Assembly (NCBI RefSeq): GCF_014859525.1
Contig: NZ_JACUUB010000008.1
Location: forward strand, 1-64,000
DNA length: 64,000 nucleotides
Direction: 5' to 3'
DNA from: Marinobacter sp.
GTDB lineage: Bacteria; Pseudomonadota; Gammaproteobacteria; Pseudomonadales; Oleiphilaceae
The notes below the pieces were generated by a model. The model did no database searches, was not told the DNA's origin, and saw only the letters and a list, made by a program, of their open reading frames with translations. The position numbers and the translations under genes were made by a program. Below are positions 9,697-17,803 of the stretch, piece after piece. Position 1 is the first letter of the stretch, and every line of letters starts with the position of its first letter.

Positions 9697-10992
9697 TTAG
9701 TCGCTACCACCGCTAACAACCGGAGCCGGTTGCCAGCGGTAATAAAGCACTTGATACAAAGATTCGAACGCTTGCTCAGCATCTTGTTCGTCACTGTCCA
9801 GAAGCGGCTGATAAACGAACAAAGCCGCTTCCGGATTTTGAGCGTCTGAACCCGCCAGCTCCGACACTGGCTGAGGCTCAGCTAAAGCGCCAGTTGCCGG
9901 CACAGTTCTGGGCAGCGAAGCCTCCTCTGGTTGCGCGTCCATCACAACAAAGCGCGGGTCCAAAGCGATGTACTGCCGCAACTGGTCCAGCTCACCGGTA
10001 AAGGTAACTTGCACCGTCAAGCGTTCGTTTCTGACCCTTGAAGCCCCTACCGAGACCACCGGTGTAAAACCGCTGAGGGCTTTGTTCACATTGCCATAGT
10101 CCGCCAGCGAGTTGACACCCTCAAGCACAATATCAACCCGTGGAGAGTCGCCCACCTCGCCTGCAGCAACGGCATAGCGACTGGCGTAAGCATCCGCCCA
10201 GCGCCCGACGACTGCACGGGCAAGCTCTTCCGGGCTGGCTGCGGTAACGGATTGTTCAGAACTGCCCATGCTCATGCCATCAAATACCCAGCCTGCACGC
10301 CATTGACCGCCAGACCGACTAACCCGCATCAGTGCCAGCGCATCATGGGACATGTCTGCCGAGGCTTCTCGAATGCGACCGGTAAACTGCCCCCACAGGT
10401 CAGAAAGCAAGGCCCGGTCCCCCTGCACGCTACTGGATGGAAAAGCCACGGGCAATCCGCGCTCTTCCGCTGCCGCAAGAAAGTGTTTCCGCCAGCTGGC
10501 CGTAGCCTCTTCTTCGCGATCAGCGCCTTCAGAAGCAGCCGTAATCAGCTTGCGATCACCCCGATCTTCAACGGCCACCCAGGCCAGGGTCAATGGACGG
10601 TTGGCACCCCAGACTGGCGCACTGATAGACGCCAGGGCACGGTTAACACCCACGGCCCCAAAGCTCATTTGCATTCTTGTTTCGCCGTCGTTCCGGCGAA
10701 CCTGGTAAGCCAGCAGCAGTGATTCCGCGTTGCTGAGCACCTCGTCAACACCGTCCATCGCCAGCACATCACGACTGCCAGACACCCTTACCATGACTCG
10801 CCGAAGCCCTTCGGCATAACCTGCCCGCAGGTCATCAGGCCCAGAACCCGCTACCGCAACGTCGGCGTTATAAAGCCCTGAGACCGTGACCGCAGATGCC
10901 GGCGCTGCCAGCCCCACGAGCAGGCCGATGGCCGCTACTACGGCGGCTGCACCTTTGAACATTCTGATGTGGATTCTTTCCGATTCAGTCAT
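9697..10992 (-). CDS. DUF2066 domain-containing exported protein
   Basis: The product is about 431 residues from the ATG at 10990-10992; a later ATG at 10962 would also leave an intact signal peptide. An N-terminal signal peptide (hydrophobic stretch AAAVVAAIGLLVGLAAPASA) predicts export. The body matches DUF2066 proteins, which precede purM/hda in Pseudomonas, with repeated G-L-R-V-M-V-R-V-S-G-type text near residues 60-70 of the mature region. There are no catalytic motifs and the function is unknown. It is divergent from purM and upstream of the phosphatidyltransferase-hda pair. Confidence 0.85.
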   Translation of the reverse strand: MTESERIHIRMFKGAAAVVAAIGLLVGLAAPASAVTVSGLYNADVAVAGSGPDDLRAGYAEGLRRVMVRVSGSRDVLAMDGVDEVLSNAESLLLAYQVRRNDGETRMQMSFGAVGVNRALASISAPVWGANRPLTLAWVAVEDRGDRKLITAASEGADREEEATASWRKHFLAAAEERGLPVAFPSSSVQGDRALLSDLWGQFTGRIREASADMSHDALALMRVSRSGGQWRAGWVFDGMSMGSSEQSVTAASPEELARAVVGRWADAYASRYAVAAGEVGDSPRVDIVLEGVNSLADYGNVNKALSGFTPVVSVGASRVRNERLTVQVTFTGELDQLRQYIALDPRFVVMDAQPEEASLPRTVPATGALAEPQPVSELAGSDAQNPEAALFVYQPLLDSDEQDAEQAFESLYQVLYYRWQPAPVVSGGSD

Positions 10993-11118
10993 GTAACACC
11001 CTGACGTTCCCATGATTGGCGCACAGGATACACCAACCGCACAGAGGAGAGTAGCAAGCGCCGGTTGCGGTCAGGCAATCATGCATCGTGAATATTTGCC
11101 CGCTTTGCCGAATTACGG

Positions 11119-11147
11119 TTGGAGCACCCGGGCGCACCTGCTAAAAT
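11119..11147 (+). promoter_or_regulatory. Candidate sigma70 promoter for purM-purN
   Basis: TTGGAG (11119-11124) and TAAAAT (11142-11147) are separated by 17 nt and lie 36 nt before the purM start. The -10 matches 5/6 and the -35 matches 4/6. This is a consensus match only, with no independent support. Confidence 0.4.
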
Positions 11148-11183
11148 CCGCCGCCTGACCCACAGGCCAATGGTTACATTCCC

Positions 11184-12248
11184 ATGAGCGAGCATAAGCC
11201 GTCCCTCACCTACCGCGATGCCGGCGTTGATATCGACGCTGGCAACGATCTGGTAAACCGTATCAAGAACACAGCAGCCCGCACCCGCAGGCCCGAAGTC
11301 CTCGGAGGTCTGGGCGGATTTGGCGCGATGGTGTCCATTCCGGCCGGTTATCGGGAGCCGGTTCTTGTGTCCGGAACTGACGGTGTGGGCACCAAGCTGC
11401 GCCTGGCCATGCAACTCGAAAAGCACGACACCATCGGCATCGACCTGGTCGCCATGTGCGTTAACGATCTGATTGTGGGTGGCGCCGAGCCTCTGTTCTT
11501 CCTGGACTATTACGCCACGGGTAAACTCAACGTCGAGATTGCCGCAAAGGTGGTCGAGGGTATCGGGGCTGGCTGCGAGCTGTCTGGTTGCGCCCTGGTA
11601 GGCGGAGAAACCGCGGAAATGCCAGGCATGTATGAGGGCGAAGACTACGACCTCGCCGGATTCTGTGTTGGCATTGTTGAGCGTAGCGAAGTCATTGACG
11701 GCAATCGCGCGCAGCCAGGCGACGTTCTGCTGGCACTGGGATCCTCCGGGCCGCACTCCAACGGCTACTCCCTGATCCGCAAGATCATTGAAGTTAGCGA
11801 GGCCGATCTCAGTCAGCCCATGGGTGACACTACCCTGGCCCAGGCACTAATGGCACCCACACGGATCTATGTAAAGAATCTGCTGCAGCTGATCCGGGAA
11901 GTGGACGTACGCGCACTCTCCCACATCACTGGTGGCGGGCTGCCCGAGAACATTCCCCGGGTTCTCCCGAACGGCACTGTTGCCGCCATAGACACCCAAA
12001 GCTGGGAGCTGCCGCCTGTATTCCAGTGGCTCAAAGATGCCGGCGGCGTAGCGATCGAAGAAATGTATCGTACCTTTAACTGCGGCATCGGCATGATTGT
12101 CTGTGTCCCCGCAGACCAGAAAGATCTCGCAATCGATACACTGAACGCCATGGGGGAAAACGTCTGGCAAGTAGGAATGCTGGAGAAAGCCGAAGCCGGT
12201 GATGCAAAACCCGAAGTTCGTTATGCGCCAGGGTTAGTCAAGGCATGA
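11184..12248 (+). CDS. purM: Phosphoribosylformylglycinamidine cyclo-ligase
   Basis: PurM closes the imidazole ring to make aminoimidazole ribonucleotide from FGAM and ATP in purine synthesis. The 354-residue protein has the expected family text: [13 protein letters not shown]-like N-terminus, GGFGAMV, the [10 protein letters not shown] nucleotide region, [28 protein letters not shown] and [15 protein letters not shown]. It overlaps purN by 4 bp, the common gammaproteobacterial arrangement, and is divergent from the DUF2066 gene. Confidence 0.98.
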   Translation: MSEHKPSLTYRDAGVDIDAGNDLVNRIKNTAARTRRPEVLGGLGGFGAMVSIPAGYREPVLVSGTDGVGTKLRLAMQLEKHDTIGIDLVAMCVNDLIVGGAEPLFFLDYYATGKLNVEIAAKVVEGIGAGCELSGCALVGGETAEMPGMYEGEDYDLAGFCVGIVERSEVIDGNRAQPGDVLLALGSSGPHSNGYSLIRKIIEVSEADLSQPMGDTTLAQALMAPTRIYVKNLLQLIREVDVRALSHITGGGLPENIPRVLPNGTVAAIDTQSWELPPVFQWLKDAGGVAIEEMYRTFNCGIGMIVCVPADQKDLAIDTLNAMGENVWQVGMLEKAEAGDAKPEVRYAPGLVKA

Positions 12249-12907
12249 TGGCTGATTCTGCGCCGCTTCCAACCATTCTGGTGCTGGCTTCTGGCAGCGG
12301 CACCAACTTGCAGGCACTGATTGATGCCAGCCGCGAGCGAGACTTCCCCGGCGAAATTATTGCAGTGGGCTGCAATAAACCGGGTGCCTTTGCCCTTGAG
12401 CGGGCAGCGCAAGCCAATATCAAAACCTTTGTCGTCAATCATAAGAATTTTGGCTCGCGGGAAGAGTTTGATGGCGCACTGATGGCTGAGATCCGTCGAC
12501 TCAATCCGGATCTCATTGTGCTTGCCGGCTTCATGCGAATCCTGACCGGCGATTTTGTGCGGGCGTTCCGCGGCCAGATGTTGAACATCCACCCCTCACT
12601 ACTACCTGCGTACACCGGGCTAAACACGCACCAGCGAGTACTGGCAGCAGGTGACAGCCACCACGGCGTATCCATTCACTTCGTCACCGAAGAGCTCGAT
12701 GGCGGGCCGGTTATCGCTCAGGCGGAAATCGCCGTCAACGCCGACGACACGCCCGAATCTCTTGCTGAGCGGGTTCAGCTTCAGGAACACCTGCTGTACC
12801 CCATCGTGGTGCGCTGGTTTTGCGAAGGCAGAATCCAGTTAGGCACCGAAGGCGTGTTGTTTGACGGCGAAATCCTGAACCAGCCCATGCGGTTATCGAA
12901 CAGCTGA
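12245..12907 (+). CDS. purN: Phosphoribosylglycinamide formyltransferase
   Basis: PurN transfers a formyl group from 10-formyl-THF to GAR. The 220-residue protein has the [15 protein letters not shown] phosphate loop, GFMRIL, the catalytic [12 protein letters not shown] (Asn/His) and the downstream Asp in [11 protein letters not shown]. Start and stop overlap purM as ATGA, so translation is coupled. Confidence 0.98.
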   Translation: MMADSAPLPTILVLASGSGTNLQALIDASRERDFPGEIIAVGCNKPGAFALERAAQANIKTFVVNHKNFGSREEFDGALMAEIRRLNPDLIVLAGFMRILTGDFVRAFRGQMLNIHPSLLPAYTGLNTHQRVLAAGDSHHGVSIHFVTEELDGGPVIAQAEIAVNADDTPESLAERVQLQEHLLYPIVVRWFCEGRIQLGTEGVLFDGEILNQPMRLSNS

Positions 12908-12983
12908 ACAGATTGTCATCCCACCGCTGCTCCCTAACCGCTACACTGTCGCAATAACATACAGCGAACGTAAGGGGCACCGG

Positions 12984-13730
12984 ATGCACATAAACAACAC
13001 GCTAATCCGAATCATCACCTGCCTGGCCGGACTCTGGCTCGGCCTGGCGTCGCTCACCATCGCAGCATCAGAGCCTCAGCACTCTGGCTCTACCCTGACC
13101 CCTTTTGAGGCCACTTACTCTGCCTCCATGTCAAAGGGCATCAGTCTAAGCGGCTCGGGCACTCGATCTCTGAGCGACCAGGGCAACAATGTCTGGCTCT
13201 ATCGCACAGAAGTAAAGTCATTCATCGCCGATATCGACGAGTCGCTGGTATTTTTGTGGGAGGACGATCAGGTTACTCCGCTCCGCTACCGATACCGCCT
13301 TTCCGGCCTCATGATCCGTAACCGTGAACAATCCATTGACTTCGATTGGCAAGCCGGCATCGCAAAAGGCAAATACCGCGGCAAATCCTTTGAACTGGCA
13401 CTGGAAGACGGCGCACTAGACCCTCTGGGATTCCAGATGCAAATGCACCAGGATCTGAAAGCCGGCGAACGGGACCTGACCTACCGGATCATCGACAAAG
13501 GCAGATACAACGAAGATCGCTTTGCGGTTGTCGACGAAGAAAGCACCAGTGGCAACGGCCAAACCAGAAAAACGCTGAAAGTCGAAAAAGTCCGCGATGA
13601 GAGCTCAAAGCGCGAGACCTTGATGTGGATCGATCCCGACCAAGGCCATCTGCTGGTGCGGCTGCTTCAAGTGGAGCCCGATGGCAGCGAATACGAACTA
13701 AGCCTGAAAGACGCCACTATCGACAACTAA
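12984..13730 (+). CDS. DUF3108 domain-containing exported protein
   Basis: This 248-residue protein has a signal peptide (hydrophobic residues about 8-27, cleavage likely near SLTIAASE). A DUF3108-type beta-rich domain begins FEATYSASMSKGISLSGSG. This domain follows purN in Pseudomonas as well. It is probably periplasmic and of unknown function. The 76-bp gap to purN may contain its own promoter, but I found no convincing -35/-10 pair. Confidence 0.85.
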   Translation: MHINNTLIRIITCLAGLWLGLASLTIAASEPQHSGSTLTPFEATYSASMSKGISLSGSGTRSLSDQGNNVWLYRTEVKSFIADIDESLVFLWEDDQVTPLRYRYRLSGLMIRNREQSIDFDWQAGIAKGKYRGKSFELALEDGALDPLGFQMQMHQDLKAGERDLTYRIIDKGRYNEDRFAVVDEESTSGNGQTRKTLKVEKVRDESSKRETLMWIDPDQGHLLVRLLQVEPDGSEYELSLKDATIDN

Positions 13731-13737
13731 CCTACCG

Positions 13738-13771
13738 CTGAGCACGCATCAGCCTTTGATGCTGTGCTCAG
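13738..13771. terminator. Hairpin between convergent genes, overlapping the avtA stop
   Basis: CTGAGCACGCATCA (13738-13751) pairs with TGATGCTGTGCTCAG (13757-13771) with one bulged base and a 5-nt loop. It sits between the convergent DUF3108 gene and avtA, and its inner part includes the last codons and stop of avtA. There is no T-run on either side, so it may act as a 3-prime stabilising structure or a weak terminator. Confidence 0.5.
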
Positions 13772-15026
13772 ACCATACGGCTTTGACCTCGTCAGCAATG
13801 ATCCGCAAACCTTCAGCAACCTGATCGTCGCCCTGTGAATACGTAACGCGCAGGCATTCGTGGCGGTGTTTCCAGTCATCCTCTGGCAAGCCAGGGAAAA
13901 AGTAATGGCCAGAAACCACCAACACCCCTCTCTGTTTCAATCGCTGATAGAGCTCAAAGCTGGATATTGGCAAACCCGGAAACCAGAGCCACAGGAACAT
14001 TGCACCTTCAGGTTTGTGAATGTACCAGCGACAGCTGTCTTCACCCATGGCATCGCGGAAAGCATCAACCGCTCTCTCCATCTTGGCCCTGTAGAACGGA
14101 CATACCACCTCTCGACTCAGAGACAGAATCTCGCCAGACCGAACCAGCGGCTCCGCCAGCATGGCACCAAAGCTGCCGGTGGCCAGATTCATGATGGCGT
14201 TGATGCCGGAAAGCGCCTTGATGACTGGGGCCGCAGCAATGACGATGCCGGTGCGTGCCGCCGGCAGCCCAAGCTTGGACAGGCTCAGGCACAGAATGAT
14301 CTGCTCGTTCCACGTTGGCTGCGCGTCCACAAACAACAGACTCGGGAACGGTGTTCCATAGGCACCATCCACAATTAATGGAATGTCCTGCTGCCGGGCA
14401 AGCGCCTCCAGGCGGGCCAACTCTTCATCGGTAATGACATTGCCGGTGGGATTAGTGGGGCGCGATACACAGATGGCTCCGGTTTCGCCGGTCACTTCGA
14501 CCGCGTCAAAATCCACTCGATACTTGAACTCATGGGCGTCGGTGAAGGAGATTTCCGGCTGTACCGCATGAAACAAACCTGGCTCGATGCCGGCATCAGC
14601 GTAGCCGATGTACTCCGGCGCCAGCGGCAACAGAATATGCTTTCTATGGCCATCGCCGTAATCGCCCGCGAACATGTTAAACAGCATAAAAAAAGCCGCC
14701 TGACTGCCATTGGTTAGGGCGATATTGCCTGACGTCAGGCCCCAGCCATACTCCTTGTTCAGCAAATCAACCAACGAAGCAATAAACTGTTTTTCACCCT
14801 GAGGCGGGTCGTAGATGCCCACCAGGTGGCGAACCTGCCCTTCATCTGCAGCCATCTGCACCAAAATATCCTGCACCCGCTGCTGAATCTCGGGAATGTG
14901 CCCCGGGTTGCCGCCGCCCATCATGATCATCCCCTCGCCGGAAGCCATGGCGTTACCCAGGTCGTCCATTAGCGACGTGATGCCGGCGTCGGCAGTGAAC
15001 TTACGTCCAAAAGCAGAGAGTTTCAT
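13749..15026 (-). CDS. avtA: Valine--pyruvate transaminase
   Basis: AvtA is a PLP-dependent class I/II aminotransferase making valine from 2-ketoisovalerate with alanine as donor. The 425-residue protein (E. coli about 417) carries MMGGGNPGHIPE near the N-terminus, the CVSRPTNPTGNVITDEE motif, DGAYGTPFPS, and SLSKLGLPAARTGI with the PLP lysine. The Arg of the substrate carboxylate site is plausible in the C-terminal ECLRVTYSQ. It lies 74 bp downstream of yjaG. Confidence 0.93.
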   Translation of the reverse strand: MKLSAFGRKFTADAGITSLMDDLGNAMASGEGMIMMGGGNPGHIPEIQQRVQDILVQMAADEGQVRHLVGIYDPPQGEKQFIASLVDLLNKEYGWGLTSGNIALTNGSQAAFFMLFNMFAGDYGDGHRKHILLPLAPEYIGYADAGIEPGLFHAVQPEISFTDAHEFKYRVDFDAVEVTGETGAICVSRPTNPTGNVITDEELARLEALARQQDIPLIVDGAYGTPFPSLLFVDAQPTWNEQIILCLSLSKLGLPAARTGIVIAAAPVIKALSGINAIMNLATGSFGAMLAEPLVRSGEILSLSREVVCPFYRAKMERAVDAFRDAMGEDSCRWYIHKPEGAMFLWLWFPGLPISSFELYQRLKQRGVLVVSGHYFFPGLPEDDWKHRHECLRVTYSQGDDQVAEGLRIIADEVKAVWSEHSIKG

Positions 15027-15100
15027 GGTGCTTATCCGTTAAAAAGCGATTCAACAGGTACCTTATTACCTGGGGCATGGTTAGCACAAACCGGAGCCCC

Positions 15101-15700
15101 TCAACCTTCGAGGGATATGCCCAGGTTGCTAACACCATCGTTAGCCGCATCCAACCGCAACTGGCTGACGAAGTCGTCCCTCGGGGTGCGCTGGCGCTTG
15201 AGCGTCAGCAATGTGTCACGCTGGAACAACTTGTCCTCTTTTAGCAATGGGTGCTGCTCGAACAGGCGAACCAGTTCGTCTTCGTCCATGCCCTCACCTT
15301 CAGACATCTCGACGAAGTCCATGACGGTTTTGGTAGCCAGGTGGGACGCGTCGGTAGCCCGATGTTTGTTAGGGTTCAGACGGTTAAGCAGAGCCTGCTC
15401 CAGCAGTTGGCAGAAATCGAAGGCTGGATAAACGCCGTAGGCGTCGTATTCGTCTACAGCGGGGCTGAGAGCCTCGAGTTTTGTCAGCAACTGGGGGATC
15501 GCCGCTTCTGTAGCGTCTTTCTGGAGCATGTCCCAGCCCAGATCGAGCAGCTGACGCATTTTACCACCGCTTTTCATCCCTACAGCGTCTGCAAACAATG
15601 CGTAATTGGGGAAGGCGCGTTCGGCCAGGGCCAGCAGGAAGGCGCACTCGCGCCAGCCCTGCAGTTGTGATACGGCTTTAAGAAACTGGTTGGCATTCAT
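15101..15700 (-). CDS. YjaG family protein (DUF416)
   Basis: This 199-residue soluble helical protein resembles the DUF416/YjaG family in length and in the [24 protein letters not shown] and [12 protein letters not shown] segments. The function is unknown. Its start overlaps the dcd stop by 4 bp, so it is probably co-translated with dCTP deaminase. I see no membrane or export signal. Confidence 0.85.
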   Translation of the reverse strand: MNANQFLKAVSQLQGWRECAFLLALAERAFPNYALFADAVGMKSGGKMRQLLDLGWDMLQKDATEAAIPQLLTKLEALSPAVDEYDAYGVYPAFDFCQLLEQALLNRLNPNKHRATDASHLATKTVMDFVEMSEGEGMDEDELVRLFEQHPLLKEDKLFQRDTLLTLKRQRTPRDDFVSQLRLDAANDGVSNLGISLEG

Positions 15701-16263
15701 GTTCTTGGCAGGGTCACGCCGGTCTGGCCCAGGTATTTGCCGCCGCGGTCTTTGTAGCTGGTTTCGCAGATTTCGTCAGACTCAAAGAACAGCATCTGGG
15801 CGACGCCTTCGTTGGCGTAGATTTTCGCGGGCAGGTTGGTGGTGTTGGAGAACTCCAGGGTGACCTGACCTTCCCATTCCGGCTCGAGCGGGGTGACGTT
15901 AACGATGATGCCGCAACGGGCGTAGGTGCTTTTGCCCAGGCAGATGGTCAGTACGCTTCTTGGGATGCGGAAGTACTCAACGGTGCGGGCCAGAGCAAAG
16001 CTGTTGGGAGGAATGATACAGACGTCGCCGGTGTAGTTTACAAAGCTGTTTTCGTCGAAGTTTTTCGGGTCGACGGTGGCGCTGTGGACGTTGGTGAAGA
16101 TTTTGAATTCGTTGCTGCAACGTACGTCGTAACCGTAGCTGGAGGTGCCGTAGGAGATAACGCGGCCTTTTTCGTTTTCACGAACTTGCCCGGCTTCGAA
16201 CGGTTCGATCATGCCGTGCTGCTCGGACATCCGGCGGATCCACTTATCGGACTTGATGCTCAT
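15697..16263 (-). CDS. dcd: dCTP deaminase
   Basis: Dcd converts dCTP to dUTP for thymidylate synthesis. The 188-residue protein begins [12 protein letters not shown] as in Pseudomonas. It contains the [22 protein letters not shown] core, the catalytic Glu in VTLEFSNTT and the C-terminal [12 protein letters not shown] lid. The sequence just upstream of the ATG is C-rich (TTTCCCCC) with no Shine-Dalgarno, although the family N-terminus makes this start clear. Confidence 0.97.
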   Translation of the reverse strand: MSIKSDKWIRRMSEQHGMIEPFEAGQVRENEKGRVISYGTSSYGYDVRCSNEFKIFTNVHSATVDPKNFDENSFVNYTGDVCIIPPNSFALARTVEYFRIPRSVLTICLGKSTYARCGIIVNVTPLEPEWEGQVTLEFSNTTNLPAKIYANEGVAQMLFFESDEICETSYKDRGGKYLGQTGVTLPRT

Positions 16264-16302
16264 GGGGGAAATTCTCGATTTAAGCTGGAAAAATTGGGGC
16301 GT

Positions 16303-16331
16303 AGTTTACCTGTTCCCTCGGGGTCTGTCGA
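16303..16331 (-). promoter_or_regulatory. Candidate sigma70 promoter for dcd-yjaG
   Basis: On the minus strand, TCGACA (16326-16331, 5/6 to consensus) and TAAACT (16303-16308, 4/6) are separated by 17 nt. They lie about 40 bp upstream of the dcd start, between the composite palindrome and dcd. It would let dcd be transcribed independently of apbC. Confidence 0.4.
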
Positions 16332-16373
16332 AGCCTTGGAGGTCGCGTTTTTTAGCTTGCGAGTCCGGTGACT

Positions 16374-16481
16374 GCGGCATCAGGGTCTTCTGTCCAAAAA
16401 CCGCTACGAGCACATCCATGTGCGCTTCTCTCAGGCCATCCCTGGCCTTCGAAATTTTTGGACAGAAGACCCTGATGCCGC
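16374..16481. repeat. Composite palindrome copy A
   Basis: Perfect 27-nt complementary arms at 16374-16400 and 16455-16481 enclose a 54-nt core (16401-16454). The core holds two small inverted repeats: GCACAT-CC-ATGTGC and AGGCCA-TCCC-TGGCCT. The core reverse-complemented is 52/54 identical to copy B, while the outer arms are largely different. The element lies 43 bp after the apbC stop and upstream of the dcd promoter candidate. No T-tract follows the stem on the minus strand. The outer stem is predicted to form in both DNA and RNA. Confidence 0.9.
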
Positions 16482-16524
16482 GATCGAACAGAGGTTTGGG
16501 AGTCTCCGTATCCTTTTAGTCTGC

Positions 16525-17625
16525 TTAATGCTCGTTTAAAGAGACGCTGGAAATAGTACCACCGAGATTTCGTTCCCATGTGGACAGTTCCGCCCCCACC
16601 CGTCGGGCAATATCGCGATAACGCAGGGCCACTTCAGAATCCGGTTCAGCCACCACGGTCGGCGACCCGCTGTCAGTCTGCTCGCGGATGGTCATGTGCA
16701 GAGGCAGCTGGCCCAGCAGGGTGGTTTCGTATTCTTCTGCGATACGCTCGCCGCCACCGTGGCCGAAGAGGGGTTCTTCGTGGCCGCAGTTGCTGCAGAT
16801 GTGAACGCTCATGTTTTCGATCACGCCAATCACCGGGATGTCCACTTTACGGAACATTTCGATGCCTTTTTTACCGTCCAGCAGGGCGATGTCCTGCGGG
16901 GTGGTTACGATAACGACGCCGGTGACCGGGACTTTCTGGCCGAGGGTGAGCTGGATGTCGCCGGTGCCGGGGGGCATGTCGACGACAAGGTAGTCGAGCT
17001 CATCCCACAGTGTCTGTTCAAGCAACTGCATCACCGCACCACTGACCATGGGACCACGCCAGGCCATGGGGGTTTTGTCGGTGGTGACGAAGGCCATGGA
17101 GTTGGCCTGCAGGCCATGAGCCTTGATGGGCACAAAGTATTTGTTTTCCCGAACGTCCGGTCGTTGGCCTTCCGGCACGCCCAGCATCATGCCTATGCTG
17201 GGGCCGTAAATGTCGGCGTCCAGGATGCCTACCCGAGCGCCCTCGGCGCTCAGGGCCAGGGCGAGGTTGACGGCGGTGGTGGATTTACCCACACCGCCTT
17301 TGCCGGAAGCAACGGCAATGATGTTTTTCACGCCGGCCACCGGTGCAAGGTCTTTGTTGACTTTGCATGCGTGGATTTTCTGGCCCACGTGGACGTCGGC
17401 GCTTTCTACGCCGTCGACGAACTCAAGAGCGTTGGCGACGATTTGCTTGAGGCCGCCGGCGATGCCTTTGGATGGGTACGGCAGCTCGATCATCAGGGTA
17501 ACTTTGCCGCTGTCATCTGCACCCAGAGATTTCACAGCGCCCAGTTCGTAAAGATCTTTGTTGAGGTAAGGGTCCCGGTATTCGCGGACGGCGGCTTCGA
17601 GTGCCTGCTGGGAAATCTGGGTCAT
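16525..17625 (-). CDS. apbC: Iron-sulfur cluster carrier protein ApbC/Mrp
   Basis: This is a P-loop ATPase that binds and transfers Fe-S clusters. From the ATG at 17623-17625 the protein has 366 residues; the open frame upstream to 17733 is not family-like. It has an N-terminal MIP18/DUF59-type domain (about 1-90), then VASGKGGVGKSTTAVNLAL, DADIYGPS, VDMPPGTGD and the C-terminal CSNCGHEE with the cluster-binding CxxC. It is divergent from metG, the same pairing seen in E. coli and Pseudomonas. Confidence 0.96.
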   Translation of the reverse strand: MTQISQQALEAAVREYRDPYLNKDLYELGAVKSLGADDSGKVTLMIELPYPSKGIAGGLKQIVANALEFVDGVESADVHVGQKIHACKVNKDLAPVAGVKNIIAVASGKGGVGKSTTAVNLALALSAEGARVGILDADIYGPSIGMMLGVPEGQRPDVRENKYFVPIKAHGLQANSMAFVTTDKTPMAWRGPMVSGAVMQLLEQTLWDELDYLVVDMPPGTGDIQLTLGQKVPVTGVVIVTTPQDIALLDGKKGIEMFRKVDIPVIGVIENMSVHICSNCGHEEPLFGHGGGERIAEEYETTLLGQLPLHMTIREQTDSGSPTVVAEPDSEVALRYRDIARRVGAELSTWERNLGGTISSVSLNEH

Positions 17626-17803
17626 CGGGGTCTCCGGAATAAGCCAATCACCTTGAATGCAGGTGAAAATTGATGGCATGAAAGGTATCATCTGTGGCCG
17701 TTTCTGACCATATGGGGCCTTTACCTGGAACAATCAATGATGATTGCCACCAGCTCCCCTTTTTTCTTTCCAACCCGACTCAACATAAGGTTCGGACATC
17801 ACC

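Noticed and set aside
16352-16579. Minus-strand ORF whose translation includes GWPERSAHGCARSG
   Set aside because: It is a read-through of the composite palindrome. The same peptide appears at 33811-34002 because the cores are alike. It has no start signal or homologous gene context.
16696-17673. 325-codon plus-strand frame opposite apbC
   Set aside because: Antisense shadow of a well-supported gene; composition is His/Gly/Val-rich as expected from the complement of apbC codons.
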